Assembly (NCBI RefSeq): GCF_002067275.1
Contig: NZ_MVQX01000088.1
Coordinates: 1-49,240 of the forward strand
Length of the DNA stretch: 49,240 nt
Reading direction: 5' to 3'
DNA from: Methanomethylovorans sp. PtaU1.Bin093
GTDB taxonomy: Archaea; Halobacteriota; Methanosarcinia; Methanosarcinales; Methanosarcinaceae
Part shown: positions 40,583-49,240 of the stretch, piece after piece
Layout of the letters: each line of letters opens with the position of its first letter
Position numbering within the stretch: the stretch's first letter is position 1
Translations under genes and position numbers: made by a program
Notes under the pieces: generated by a model
The model's input: only the letters and a program-made list of their open reading frames with translations
Database searches by the model: none
Told to the model about the DNA's origin: nothing

Positions 40583-42270
40583 GCTTTCCTCTCCAGGTCC
40601 ATTATCTCGTTTATAGCTGCTCCGGCCGGCACCATGGGAGATACGTTCTCTTCACACTCTACCCAGAAATCTATCAGGGTAGGTCTTCCGGAAGCTATTG
40701 CCTGCTCTATGGCCGGCCTGACCTCTGAAGGCTGCTTTACACGCAGTCCAAGTGCTCCGTAGGCCTCTGCAAGCTTTACGAAATCAACACTGTTCCTTAT
40801 ACATGTATAAGAGTATCTTTTATCGAAGAAGAGTTCCTGCCACTGCCTGACCATGCCCAGATAACCATTATTGAATATAGCGATTATCACGGGGATATTC
40901 TCCTGTACGACGGTTGCCAGCTCCTGCGAGTTCATCTGGAACGAGCCATCACCTGAAATATCAAAGACCACTCTGTCGGGCTTTGCTATTTTGACCCCTA
41001 TCGATGCCGGGAACCCGAATCCCATGGTCCCGAGACCTCCTGACGATATGAACGTCCGGGGTTCGCTGAACCTGAAGTATTGGGCAGCCCACATCTGATG
41101 CTGCCCGACCTCTGTAACGATGATCGCATCCTTGCAGGCATCATGGATCTGTTCGATGATATACTGGGGTTTGATATTATCCATGCCGCCAATATAATGC
41201 AGAGGATATGATCGCTTCCAGTGTGCTATCCTTTGAAGCCAGTCGTCAGTAGGAGCCCTGTCGACATATTTGAGCAGGTCTTCAAGCACCTTTGCGGCAT
41301 TACCAACTATAGGGATGTCTACACGCACGTTCTTGGATATCTCTGCCGGGTCTACGTCTATATGGATGACCTTAGCGTTGGTCGCAAAAGATCTTATTTT
41401 GCCTGTGACCCTGTCATCGAACCTCGCACCCACAGCGATGATGAGATCTGATTCCTGTATCGCATAATTGGCATATTTGGTGCCATGCATCCCCAGCATT
41501 CCCAAAAACAACGGATGGTCCACAGGGAAAGCGCCCATCCCGGTAAGTGTCGTGGTGACCGGAGCCTGCACTTTTTCGGCAAGTGCCCGCAGATACTCGC
41601 TGGCATTCGCACTGATAACTCCGCCCCCTGCGTAGATCACAGGTTTTGAAGACCTGTTTATCTCTTCCGCTGCCTTCTTAATCTGCTGGATGTTGCCTTC
41701 ATAGGTAGGATTGTAACTGCGCAGCTTCACAGTTTCAGGATAGTGGAAATCTATCAGTTCGGTGGTTAGGTCCTTTGGGATGTCGATAAGTACGGGTCCC
41801 GGCCTGCCGGTGGATGCAATGTGGAAAGCCTCCTTCATGATCCTTGGAATATCGTTAGCATCCTGCAGCAGGTAATTGTGTTTCGTTATAGGCAGGGTTA
41901 TGCCTGTAATATTGGCTTCCTGAAAAGCATCGTTCCCTATCATGGACAGAGGCACCTGGCCGGTCAGGGCTACAATGGGTATGGAGTCCATGTAAGCAGT
42001 GGCTATACCTGTCACCAGGTTCGTTGCTCCGGGGCCGGATGTGGCTAAGCATACGCCTACCTTACCCGTTGCCCTTGCATACCCATCTGCGGCGTGAGCA
42101 GCCGATTGTTCATGGCGTACTAGCACATGGCGTATCTTTGAGTCATACAGTGCATCATAAATAGGAAGCACCTGACCTCCGGGATATCCGAATATCGTAT
42201 CTACGCCTTCCCTATACAGACATTCGATGATGGCTCTTGCACCTGTCATCTTTTCTGTTCGTTCTGTCAT
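40579..42270 (-). CDS. ilvB: Acetolactate synthase large (catalytic) subunit
   Basis: 563 residues, a thiamine diphosphate enzyme. The activating Glu lies in [34 protein letters not shown] near the N terminus; the FAD domain is in the middle; the thiamine-binding motif [29 protein letters not shown] is at about 455. It condenses pyruvate with pyruvate or 2-oxobutyrate. It lies 52 bases downstream of the citramalate/isopropylmalate synthase gene and overlaps ilvN by four bases. Confidence 0.97.
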   Translation of the reverse strand: MTERTEKMTGARAIIECLYREGVDTIFGYPGGQVLPIYDALYDSKIRHVLVRHEQSAAHAADGYARATGKVGVCLATSGPGATNLVTGIATAYMDSIPIVALTGQVPLSMIGNDAFQEANITGITLPITKHNYLLQDANDIPRIMKEAFHIASTGRPGPVLIDIPKDLTTELIDFHYPETVKLRSYNPTYEGNIQQIKKAAEEINRSSKPVIYAGGGVISANASEYLRALAEKVQAPVTTTLTGMGAFPVDHPLFLGMLGMHGTKYANYAIQESDLIIAVGARFDDRVTGKIRSFATNAKVIHIDVDPAEISKNVRVDIPIVGNAAKVLEDLLKYVDRAPTDDWLQRIAHWKRSYPLHYIGGMDNIKPQYIIEQIHDACKDAIIVTEVGQHQMWAAQYFRFSEPRTFISSGGLGTMGFGFPASIGVKIAKPDRVVFDISGDGSFQMNSQELATVVQENIPVIIAIFNNGYLGMVRQWQELFFDKRYSYTCIRNSVDFVKLAEAYGALGLRVKQPSEVRPAIEQAIASGRPTLIDFWVECEENVSPMVPAGAAINEIMDLERKA

Positions 42271-42322
42271 TCGATCACTCTGCTGGTCATGAATTACTGT
42301 TCTATATGTAGGTATATGTTCG

Positions 42323-43825
42323 TCACATATCTTTTATTTTATCAGATGGTTCCGTCTGTATCAAACGATTGATGCCGTTGAGCATCGCTTCCACCGAAGC
42401 CATGATGATGTCGGTACGCGTACCTCTGGATGTGATCATCCTGCCGTCCTTTGAAAGTTTCACCAGGACTTCCACAAGTGCATCAGTGCCTCCTGTTATG
42501 GCATCCACATGGTATTCCTCAAGCTGGATATCGCCTACTCCGGCAACTGCTTTCTTTATGCACTGGATGGTAGCGTCCACAGGTCCGTCTCCTATGCCTG
42601 CCTGGACGACCTCCTCGCCATCGACCTTCAGTTTCACAGAAGCTGTAGGTGTAACTCTGTTTCCCGATACTACGGTAAAATCTTCGAGTTTGACCCTGGA
42701 ATTGCACTGGATGTTCAGTACGGTCTCGGCAATGGACTGAAGATCAGCATCCGTAACGTGCTTACCGAAATCACCCAGTTCCTTTACTCTCTTGAGGATC
42801 TCGTTAAGATGCGAATCCTGAACATCATATCCCATCTCTTTTATGGCAAGGGAAACGGAACTTTTGCCCGCATGCTTACCCATCACGATCTTACGCTGAC
42901 GTCCGAGTATTTCCGGCCGTATCGGCTCGTAGGTGGACGTGTCTGCCAAAAGGCCATGTACGTGGATACCTGCCTCATGAGAGAAAGCGTTGCCCCCCAC
43001 AAGGGATTTGTTGGGAGCCACGGGTATGCCCGTAAGACGGCTTACAAGCCTTGAGGTCTTGAAAAGCTCGGTCGTCTTGATACCTGTATCATATTTGTAC
43101 AGCCATTCAAGGATCATCACCACTTCCTCAAGGGAGGTATTGCCTGCTCTTTCCCCTATGCCGTTAATGGTCACATGCGCTTCCCCTGCACCTGCTCTGA
43201 GAGCAGCTACCGTATTTGCGGTGCCCAGGCCGAAATCGTCGTGGCAGTGTATGCTGACAGGTATCTTCAAAGAGGCTGCCAGCTCCCTGAATATGGCCTC
43301 TGTCTTCTCGGGAACAAGCATACCCACGGTGTCGCAGAAACAGAGTCTTTCGGCACCTGCCTCGATACCTGCCTGGTATATGGACTTAAGGAATCCCATA
43401 TCTGCCCTAGAAGCATCCTCTCCGCTCAGCTCTACGATAAGCCCATGCTCCCTGGCATATTCTGTGGTCTCGATGGCCATCTGCATTACCGCTTCTCTGT
43501 CCTTCCTGAGCTTGACGCTGATGTGCAGATCGGATACAGGAGCCACAAGATGAATGGAGTCCACGTCACATGCAAGCGCATAGTCGATGTCAGGCTGCAT
43601 GATCCTGCAATAGCTGCAGATATCTGCATTTAAGCCTTCAGCTGCGATCGCGCGGATGGATTCCCTTTCCCCTTCGGAAGTGATGGCTGACCCGGCCTCG
43701 ATAATGTGCACGCCAAGCTCGTCCAGCTTGCGGGCAATGGCAAGTTTGTCCTCTTTAGTAAGTGCCACCCCGGGCGTCTGTTCACCGTCTCGCAGAGTTG
43801 TGTCCAAAAAGCGGATGTTTTCCAA
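42323..43825 (-). CDS. cimA: Citramalate / 2-isopropylmalate synthase family enzyme (CimA-like)
   Basis: 500 residues from a TTG start (reads [22 protein letters not shown]) preceded by GTGAGGGGTC. The N-terminal TIM barrel has RDGEQ and [12 protein letters not shown] metal-site motifs and [14 protein letters not shown]; the C-terminal LeuA dimer domain, the feedback site, starts at about 385. The family includes isopropylmalate synthase (leucine) and citramalate synthase (isoleucine from pyruvate). Its place ahead of ilvB-ilvN-ilvC suits CimA, which feeds 2-oxobutyrate to IlvB, but homology alone does not settle between them. First gene of the operon, with a striking promoter inverted repeat. 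Confidence 0.88.
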   Translation of the reverse strand: MENIRFLDTTLRDGEQTPGVALTKEDKLAIARKLDELGVHIIEAGSAITSEGERESIRAIAAEGLNADICSYCRIMQPDIDYALACDVDSIHLVAPVSDLHISVKLRKDREAVMQMAIETTEYAREHGLIVELSGEDASRADMGFLKSIYQAGIEAGAERLCFCDTVGMLVPEKTEAIFRELAASLKIPVSIHCHDDFGLGTANTVAALRAGAGEAHVTINGIGERAGNTSLEEVVMILEWLYKYDTGIKTTELFKTSRLVSRLTGIPVAPNKSLVGGNAFSHEAGIHVHGLLADTSTYEPIRPEILGRQRKIVMGKHAGKSSVSLAIKEMGYDVQDSHLNEILKRVKELGDFGKHVTDADLQSIAETVLNIQCNSRVKLEDFTVVSGNRVTPTASVKLKVDGEEVVQAGIGDGPVDATIQCIKKAVAGVGDIQLEEYHVDAITGGTDALVEVLVKLSKDGRMITSRGTRTDIIMASVEAMLNGINRLIQTEPSDKIKDM

Positions 43826-43874
43826 TAATAAGACCCCTCACAGGTATTTGTCTGCCGGCCATAGCCAACAGCAC

Positions 43875-43913
43875 TACATCGATATCTCTATACTATATAT
43901 GTATATCGATGTA
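43875..43913 (-). promoter_or_regulatory. Candidate operator: 11-bp inverted repeat around the cimA promoter TATA element
   Basis: TACATCGATAT (43875-43885) and ATATCGATGTA (43903-43913) are perfect inverted copies separated by 17 bases that contain the TATA-like CATATATAG on the minus strand. The arms lie on both sides of the TATA element, about 50-90 bases before the TTG start of the first gene of the branched-chain amino acid operon. A dimeric or tetrameric repressor bound here would block TBP. Confidence 0.6.
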
Positions 43914-43947
43914 TCTATCACGATTGTTCACTGGAGGAGAAGAGCTG

Positions 43948-43979
43948 AAAAAAGAAAGGTTTCGCCTGAGATCCCAGGC
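43948..43979 (-). terminator. Terminator of the M42 peptidase gene
   Basis: On the minus strand GCCTG-GGATCT-CAGGC (opposite 43964-43979), followed by a T-rich tract ending in TTTTTT (opposite 43948-43953). It lies just after the peptidase stop. Confidence 0.6.
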
Positions 43980-43980
43980 A

Positions 43981-45036
43981 TCAGAAATACTTGTCAATGG
44001 TCTCGATGGAACCTACAAGCAGGTCCACGCATGCCTTCACATCAGCTGTGTCCACCACTTCCACGGGCGAGTGGATGTAGCGGGTGACCACGCTTATGAC
44101 GCTGGAGGGTATACCTGCCCTTGTAAGGTGTATGGCAGTGGCATCCGTGGTACCGCCATCTCCCACTTCAAGCTGGTAGGGGATGTGCTTTGAATCGGCA
44201 GTTTCCTTCAGCCATTTAAGTACATGGGGCGAAGCAATAAGACCACGGCCGGAGGCATCGGCCACGGTGATGACACCGCCTTTACCCTGTTCCACTGCAG
44301 CATCCTTCTTATCGATGCCCGGATGATCGCCTGATATGGTCGTGTCCACCGCAAGGGCTATGTCCGGGTCCAGGCTGAAAGCGGATGTCCGGGCACCTTT
44401 GAGACCCACTTCTTCCTGCACGGTTCCCACAGCATACACGGTAGCTTTTATATCCTTGTCCGCAAGTTGCCGCATAACTTCCAGGAGTATGGCACAGCCA
44501 GCACGGTTGTCAAAAGCCTTGCCTGTTATCTTGCCATTCGCAAGGGCCACTACTTCCCTGTCCATGGACACAGGTGTTCCTATGCCAATCCCCATCTTTT
44601 CAGCATCCTCGCGACTTGTGGCACCCACATCGATGAACATGTCCTCGGATTTCACGGGTCTTTTCCTGTCCTCGTCTTTCATCACATGAGGCGGCTTGGA
44701 CCCTATAACTCCGGGAACAGGGCCATTGCTGGTATGGACCATAACTCTCTGGCTATGCAGGGTGGGGTCGAACCAGCCGCCTATTTTCACGAACTTCAGG
44801 AAACCTTTATCGTCAATATACTGCACCATCAGACCGATCTCATCCATGTGAGTGGCGATCATGATCGACGGTCCGTTCCCTTTTTTAATGCCAATGAGAT
44901 TGCCCATCTTATCCGTGGTCAGCTCGTCCACATAGGGCTTCAGTCCCTCCTCCATAATGGCACGGATGCTGTCCTCATGGCCGGAAATACCATGTGCATT
45001 GGATAACTTCTTCAAAGAATCGATCAGTTGTTCCAT
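43981..45036 (-). CDS. M42-family aminopeptidase (deblocking / TET-type)
   Basis: 351 residues. Metal ligands are visible: His in ATHMDEIGLMV at about 61-71, Asp in AFDNRAGCAILLE at about 174-186, the catalytic Glu pair in TVQEEVGLKGA at about 208-218, Asp in ALAVDTT and His near the C terminus in TRYIHSPVEVVD. M42 enzymes form large dodecameric tetrahedral particles that cut residues from peptides leaving the proteasome. The start at MEQLIDSLKKL is typical. Read just upstream of cimA but separated by a terminator and the ilv promoter. Confidence 0.95.
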   Translation of the reverse strand: MEQLIDSLKKLSNAHGISGHEDSIRAIMEEGLKPYVDELTTDKMGNLIGIKKGNGPSIMIATHMDEIGLMVQYIDDKGFLKFVKIGGWFDPTLHSQRVMVHTSNGPVPGVIGSKPPHVMKDEDRKRPVKSEDMFIDVGATSREDAEKMGIGIGTPVSMDREVVALANGKITGKAFDNRAGCAILLEVMRQLADKDIKATVYAVGTVQEEVGLKGARTSAFSLDPDIALAVDTTISGDHPGIDKKDAAVEQGKGGVITVADASGRGLIASPHVLKWLKETADSKHIPYQLEVGDGGTTDATAIHLTRAGIPSSVISVVTRYIHSPVEVVDTADVKACVDLLVGSIETIDKYF

Positions 45037-45144
45037 ATAGACCCTCTGTACTCTGTGGAGGATAATAGGAACTGCTGCTATAAATATAGATGTATATTAT
45101 AAACAAAAATAGAAAAAATATGAGGGTCAAGAGGTACTATCACA

Positions 45145-45364
45145 TTTTACATCAAAATAGATACGCTGTCGATATTTATCTATGGAGGAATAAGGACATA
45201 CTAGAGGTACAGGAAAATTTACAGCAAAATTGGGACACTACCGACAGTTTACAGTCGATTAACTGAAAAGACAGACGAAAAAGTACATTTACGCCAACTT
45301 TGATGCCATAAATACACTGATCTTAAGACAAAACAGGACAATATCGTAGAATTTTACGTGAAAT
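45145..45364. repeat. Cluster of degenerate TTTAC repeats (possible insertion-sequence end remnant)
   Basis: Five related stretches begin with TTTAC at 45146, 45218, 45248, 45288 and 45353; the best read TTTTACATCAAAAT, TTTACAGCAAAAT, TTTACGCCAACTTT and TTTTACGTGAAAT. Short GGACA-type words lie near several of them (GGGACACTA, AGGACAATA). Multiple terminal repeats are a property of IS21-family elements, so decayed IS ends are one reading; no transposase remains. Confidence 0.35.
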
Positions 45365-45843
45365 TATTTAAACTACCAAATAGGTTTTCCTGACAAAAAA
45401 TAAAATATTGAGCTAAAAGAGAAGGCATTCCCTTTATTAAGGAATGATAACTGTCAAGCTTAGGTTACTAAATATAAATATAAGCACAATTTTTTTAAAA
45501 GTGTATGCATAGTATTTATATAAAAGTGTGCTATTTTTATGCTCATATAAGATGGCAGTAAATATTTTTCTAAGTGTTACGCTAACTTCTTTAATAAATA
45601 ATATATGCTTTTTTGCATATTAATTTAATAAATAATTATCAAAGTATAGCGCATTATTTATATAATTGTTCACACAAACCTCTACTCATAGTCTGCAATG
45701 ATGCTCATAATGATGAGTACATTAGTATCTATCTCGAGGATTCATCACTAGAGAGAGACTTGGTCGGAAAAAATCAAAACTAATTCATGATTAGCATGAA
45801 AAATGTATTGAAGATATAAAATGAGATAAAAAGGAGAGATATC
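45365..45843. other. AT-rich leader region of the GH16 gene
   Basis: About 480 bases with no gene. Several TATA-like words (for example ATTTATATAA at 45525-45534 and TATTTATATAA at 45654-45664) and a short hairpin CTCAT/ATGAG at about 45704-45717. The ribosome site AAAAGGAGAG lies just before the ATG at 45844. The transcript may start from either TATA word and so carry a long leader. Confidence 0.4.
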
Positions 45844-46923
45844 ATGAAAAAGAGCTTTTTATTACTGACTGTTGCAATTGTTTTGCTTTTCTCATTTCCA
45901 TCGGCAGCTGCAGCTTCCGTGGATGCAGAAATTACATCTTTCAGTCCAGCATCCGGAACATATTATCCTGGAGATGCTGTAACATCTTCCATGAGTTTTA
46001 AAAATACAGGTACACAAACATGGACCTACTGGATAAGATATAGCGTTAGCGATGAAAATGGCAAGGTATATACAGTATCATCGAATTCTGTAAAATTAGC
46101 TCCAGGAAAAACAAGTGTTCAAACAAAAAGCTGGACAGTTCCAACAGATACAACATTGAAAACCGGAAAGTACAAGGTAGTAATGTCTGTATGGAAATAC
46201 AAGTCATCCACTAGGCTAACATACGCTGAAAAGCTAGATGCATTCACAGTTTCTAATATAGATATTACACCACCGGAAATTCCAGAAGACCCACTTCCTG
46301 AAACTCCAGCAGATACCCCTTCAGAAACTCCGGGAGAGACCTTCAGTTTTGTTGATAATTTTGATACATTTGATACAAATCAGTGGTCAAAATCATCGTT
46401 CAAGTTAGAGAGAACATATTTCGATCCAGCTAATGTTGATGTAAAGGATGGAAACTTAAGGATTAAAATCCCCGCAAATACACTCAACGGTGGGGATGTT
46501 GAATCCAAAGGTCTCTATCAGTATGGTACATACCGCGCAAGTATGAAACTTCCAAACGCACCATCATCAATTACAGGTTTCTTCTTATACTTGGGTCCAG
46601 ACTTCTATAATGAGATAGATATCGAAATCTATAATGACCCTAAAGGAGAAGCGTGGTTCACTACTTATGCAAATGGAAAAATACAACATAGTGTTACCAA
46701 GAGCCTTGGTTTTGATCCAACAGCCGATTTCCACGAATATAGATTTGATTTCTATCCTGGAAACTTGAGTTTCTACATTGATGGAAAGCTGATGCAAACG
46801 TGGACAGATGGAATGACCACCAATCCTATGCACCTAGTAGTTAATGCTTGGTATCCAAATTGGTTATCGGGTACAAAGACAACATCCGATCAATATCTTC
46901 TAGTTGATTGGATTAAACATTAA
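45844..46923 (+). CDS. Secreted GH16-family glycoside hydrolase with N-terminal Ig-like domain
   Basis: 359 residues. Signal peptide about 1-24 (SAAAA-SVD). An Ig-like domain at about 26-138 (FSPASGTYYPGDAVTSSMSFKNTGTQTWTYWIRY), a Pro/Glu/Thr linker at about 139-168, then the GH16 domain. Catalytic motif E257-I-D259-I-E261 in NEIDIEIYN matches E-x-D-x-E of GH16 lichenases and laminarinases; YGTYRASMKLP and FYIDGKLMQTW are also typical. Such enzymes cut beta-1,3/1,4-glucans or related polymers. Here it may act on the cell's own matrix or a neighbour's. The AT-rich composition and GH16 presence suggest transfer from bacteria. Confidence 0.88.
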   Translation: MKKSFLLLTVAIVLLFSFPSAAAASVDAEITSFSPASGTYYPGDAVTSSMSFKNTGTQTWTYWIRYSVSDENGKVYTVSSNSVKLAPGKTSVQTKSWTVPTDTTLKTGKYKVVMSVWKYKSSTRLTYAEKLDAFTVSNIDITPPEIPEDPLPETPADTPSETPGETFSFVDNFDTFDTNQWSKSSFKLERTYFDPANVDVKDGNLRIKIPANTLNGGDVESKGLYQYGTYRASMKLPNAPSSITGFFLYLGPDFYNEIDIEIYNDPKGEAWFTTYANGKIQHSVTKSLGFDPTADFHEYRFDFYPGNLSFYIDGKLMQTWTDGMTTNPMHLVVNAWYPNWLSGTKTTSDQYLLVDWIKH

Positions 46924-46937
46924 AAACGTTAGTATTG

Positions 46938-46974
46938 CGGTTTCCATGTTGATTTAATTTAACATGGATTACCG
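46938..46974 (+). terminator. Hairpin after the GH16 gene
   Basis: TCCATGTT (46943-46950) pairs with AACATGGA (46961-46968), extended by CGGT (46938-46941) with ACCG (46971-46974) past a small mismatch. An AT-rich tail follows without a long T-run. Confidence 0.5.
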
Positions 46975-47016
46975 TAAATTATATTTCTTCAAAAACATAT
47001 TATATACCGATAAGTT

Positions 47017-47685
47017 ATGATAGTAGCTGGTCATCAACCGACCTATTTACCTTATTTGGGTTTTTTTGACAAAATGTCAAAATCAGACATATTCATGATT
47101 CTCGATGATGTACAGTTCAATAAGAAAGACTTCCAACATCGTAATAGAATAAGGATCCCTGAAGGCTGGAAATGGCTAACAGTGCCTATTGTAAAAGAAG
47201 GAAAAATACCTATTAATGAAATTTTAATTAACAATCAGAAAATTAATGGTAAGCCTGTTTGGTCTGATACGCATTTAAGAATTATAGATATAAATTACAA
47301 TAAAACACCCTATTATGAGTCATATATAGAAGATTTATCCAAAATATATAATAGAAAACATACCCATCTCGCAGATTTGAATCTCTCTATTATACAATAT
47401 CTAATAAAGGCTTTTGAAATTGATATTGAACTGGTCTATTCAAGTAAGCTTGGATTTACTACAACTTCATCTCAAAGAATTGCGGACATCGTTAATTCAC
47501 TTGGAGGTGACACGTATTTATCTGGAATAGGAGGACTAGACTATTTAGATCAATCTGTATTCAAAGAAATTAAAGTTGAATATCAACAATTTGAGCATCC
47601 AATGTATACTCAGCGTTATACAGGATTTGAAAAAAATATGGCGGCTATTGATGCCCTGTTTAATGTTGGCTCAATTCCAAAATGA
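47017..47685 (+). CDS. WbqC-like protein
   Basis: 222 residues. The N terminus MIVAGHQPTYLPYLGFFDKM followed by DIFMILDDVQFNKKDFQHRNRI is the hallmark of the WbqC family, proteins of surface-polysaccharide clusters often placed beside sugar or amino-acid modifying genes. YLSGIGGLDYLD and YTQRYTGFEKNMAAIDALFNVG near the end also fit. The biochemical activity of the family is not settled. It precedes the PIG-L deacetylase by 11 bases, so the two probably act on the same substrate. Confidence 0.9.
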   Translation: MIVAGHQPTYLPYLGFFDKMSKSDIFMILDDVQFNKKDFQHRNRIRIPEGWKWLTVPIVKEGKIPINEILINNQKINGKPVWSDTHLRIIDINYNKTPYYESYIEDLSKIYNRKHTHLADLNLSIIQYLIKAFEIDIELVYSSKLGFTTTSSQRIADIVNSLGGDTYLSGIGGLDYLDQSVFKEIKVEYQQFEHPMYTQRYTGFEKNMAAIDALFNVGSIPK

Positions 47686-47696
47686 GATGATGATTC

Positions 47697-48308
47697 ATGA
47701 ATCGAAAAATATTAGCTATCGGCGCTCATCCGGATGATATTGAATTAGGCTGTGGAGCTACTTTGATAAAGCATGCAAGTGAGAACGATGAACTCTTTTT
47801 AATCATTGCTTCTTATGGAGAGAAAGGTGGAAACAAGGATCAAAGATTAAAAGAAGCTACCGAATCAGCCAGATTACTTGGTGCAAAAGATATTATCTTT
47901 CTAGGCTTGCCTGACACCCAGATGCACCATGATGGTATAACTGTTGGAAAGATTGATCAATATATGTGCAAAATAAAACCTGATATCGTTTATGTTCATT
48001 GTCCAAAAGATTATCATCAAGATCACGTAGCTATTGCTTTGTCAACATTATCAGCTTCTAGACATATGAGAAATGCAGTTCTCTTTTATGAATCACCCTC
48101 AACTACAATTGAATTCAGACCAACTGCCTATAATGATGTGACACAACAATTCTGTTATAAACTAAAAAGTATTGACATATTTAAGTCTCAAAAAGAAAGA
48201 GATTACATGGAAAAGGTTTCAGTAATAGGTTTAGCAAAAAGCAGAGGAAGTATATTAGGCGTTAAGTATGCTGAGGCATTTGAGGTAGCACTCTTATTTA
48301 AATGGTAA
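47697..48308 (+). CDS. PIG-L/LmbE-family deacetylase
   Basis: 203 residues. The zinc motif AHPDDIELGCGA starts at residue 10 (His11, Asp13, Asp14); the third-ligand region PKDYHQDHVAIA is near 100. LmbE-like enzymes remove N-acetyl groups from GlcNAc-type sugars or related metabolites. Start ATG at 47697, GATGAT-type purine-rich leader, 11 bases after the WbqC-like stop. The pair is likely to modify an activated sugar for surface polymers; the substrate is not visible. Confidence 0.9.
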   Translation: MNRKILAIGAHPDDIELGCGATLIKHASENDELFLIIASYGEKGGNKDQRLKEATESARLLGAKDIIFLGLPDTQMHHDGITVGKIDQYMCKIKPDIVYVHCPKDYHQDHVAIALSTLSASRHMRNAVLFYESPSTTIEFRPTAYNDVTQQFCYKLKSIDIFKSQKERDYMEKVSVIGLAKSRGSILGVKYAEAFEVALLFKW

Positions 48309-48390
48309 GAATGAAGTTTCTTGGCTTTTTAAAGTCCAATACTTTTAGTTTGAGAAAAGAGAAAACATAAATAGAGAGGAGTATCATCCT

Positions 48391-49240
48391 CTATTCAAAA
48401 TTTTCTTTGTAATATTCTGATATTGTCTGAGTACGTATGTTATTCGATTCAATGTAATCGAGTATTGAAATGAACTCAGACGTGGATATATCATACTCGC
48501 CTGGGTTCTCAGTTACTTGATGGAAACCAAGAATTAAAGTGTAATTCCCGGCCACAGCCTTGTCTATTTCGGCAATTGTTCCGTGATATTCTGTCGGGTA
48601 ACAGGGCAGTCCATAGGGTTTTTCAAGCAATTCTGTAGGATAGTAACCATTATTTTTCCATGTTACAACACGACCGGTATCACGGTATGATGAAATGACG
48701 GATATTACATTGTCATTGCACTCACCGTATGGATAAGCAATATGTTTGGGTGCCGGCATACCATGAGTTACAAATGCTGTGTTAACATTCAGCATTTCCT
48801 GAATGATTTCATCTGATGACATTGTTGTGAGGTCCGGATGGGTGTCTGAATGGCACTCCATATCAAAACCATCATCATACATTGCTTTTATATGGTCCCA
48901 TGTCATGCGTGTTGAGTCTTCGCCTACCATAGAAGCAATTATGTAATGAGTTGAACTGATATTACGTTCTTTCAGCAGCGGATAGACAGTGTCATAGTCT
49001 GATTTAAAACCATCATCAAATGTTAAAATCACAGTAGCTCTACTTGGCACCTCCGCAGAAGGTTCAATTTTCAGGGTTGAGGTTGTTTCTGCGGACCATG
49101 CACCATCATCGTCCTTGACACTGAATTTTACAGTGTGAGTGCCAACTGCAAGCAAGGAAGTGCTGAAACTTGCTTCTGTGCTTATTTCCTTACCATCTGA
49201 TGTCCAGAGGTAAGCTACTATTGTACCATCGGTATCGCTT
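48391..49240 (-). CDS. PKD-domain polysaccharide deacetylase (truncated by the window edge)
   Basis: The frame is open to the right edge on the minus strand, so the N-terminal part is missing. The visible part starts inside a PKD domain (SDTDGTIVAYLWTSDGKEI, then GTHTVKFSVKDDDGAWS), followed by a NodB-type deacetylase domain: TFDDGFKSDYDTVYPLL with the catalytic Asp, and the zinc pair His-x3-His in CHSDTHPDLT. The later RxxAYPYGEC and GFHQVTENPG motifs also fit. Such enzymes deacetylate N-acetylated glycans; the PKD domain points to a secreted, surface-bound protein. It is read convergently to the WbqC/PIG-L pair. Confidence 0.9.
   Translation of the reverse strand, partial: SDTDGTIVAYLWTSDGKEISTEASFSTSLLAVGTHTVKFSVKDDDGAWSAETTSTLKIEPSAEVPSRATVILTFDDGFKSDYDTVYPLLKERNISSTHYIIASMVGEDSTRMTWDHIKAMYDDGFDMECHSDTHPDLTTMSSDEIIQEMLNVNTAFVTHGMPAPKHIAYPYGECNDNVISVISSYRDTGRVVTWKNNGYYPTELLEKPYGLPCYPTEYHGTIAEIDKAVAGNYTLILGFHQVTENPGEYDISTSEFISILDYIESNNIRTQTISEYYKENFE

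Noticed and set aside
1..49240. CRISPR array, complete insertion sequence or prophage
   Set aside because: No regular direct repeats with spacers, no transposase or phage structural gene was found on either strand.

Overview
The window looks like chromosome of a methylotrophic methanogen in or near the Methanosarcinaceae (Euryarchaeota). The support is an S-layer protein built from two tandem Methanosarcina-type S-layer domains, an archaeal type A RNase P RNA behind a TATA box, an Sm-like protein, TATA-box promoters throughout, archaeal-style enzymes (ThiC, citramalate/isopropylmalate synthase, a chorismate-lyase-like protein, geranylgeranyl reductase) and small families common in methanogens (DUF3467-, DUF5611-, DUF1059- and DUF432-like). 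I cannot name the genus from sequence alone.

Layout. 1-3.1 kb: the end of an unknown gene, a thioredoxin-CcdA membrane thiol transporter with a Cys-tailed membrane partner, a DUF3467-like protein, an Sm protein, a Cys-cluster winged-helix regulator and tRNA-Glu. 3.2-6.2 kb: an AT-rich island with a small acidic protein, a GC-rich structured element of unknown nature, a membrane-anchored protein and a secreted zinc phospholipase C-like protein. 6.2-13.4 kb: M1 aminopeptidase, flavin-binding protein, radical SAM protein, photolyase-like protein, DUF5611 and chorismate-lyase-like genes, tRNA-Thr. 13.8-17 kb: an exporter-type ABC operon. 17.2-21.2 kb: geranylgeranyl reductase and an MprF-like flippase/aminoacyltransferase. 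21.2-24.7 kb: RNase P RNA, small proteins, a Gdt1-type transporter, hisG and two microproteins. 25-27.7 kb: CorA / DUF432 / MscS membrane operon. 27.8-33.8 kb: S-layer protein, P-type ATPase, MarC. 33.9-38.3 kb: thiC, a membrane protein, type IA topoisomerase. 38.4-45 kb: nitroreductase, a branched-chain amino acid operon (cimA/leuA-like, ilvB, ilvN, ilvC) and an M42 peptidase. 45-49.2 kb: an AT-rich region with a degenerate repeat cluster, then carbohydrate and cell-surface genes (GH16 enzyme, WbqC, PIG-L deacetylase, truncated PKD-polysaccharide deacetylase).

How the parts work together. Many genes serve the cell envelope: lipid saturation and possible lipid aminoacylation, S-layer, secreted Ig-like proteins with an FtsX/MacB-type exporter, ion and osmotic channels, and sugar enzymes. 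The ilv operon makes valine and isoleucine precursors, and its promoter carries an 11-bp perfect inverted repeat flanking the TATA element, a good operator candidate. The most noteworthy items are that operator, the photolyase-like gene with no canonical start where homology begins, the lipid-modification pair, the CorA-DUF432-MscS overlap operon, microproteins missed by size cut-offs, and the structured element at 3.6-3.8 kb. No CRISPR array, intact insertion sequence or prophage is visible.
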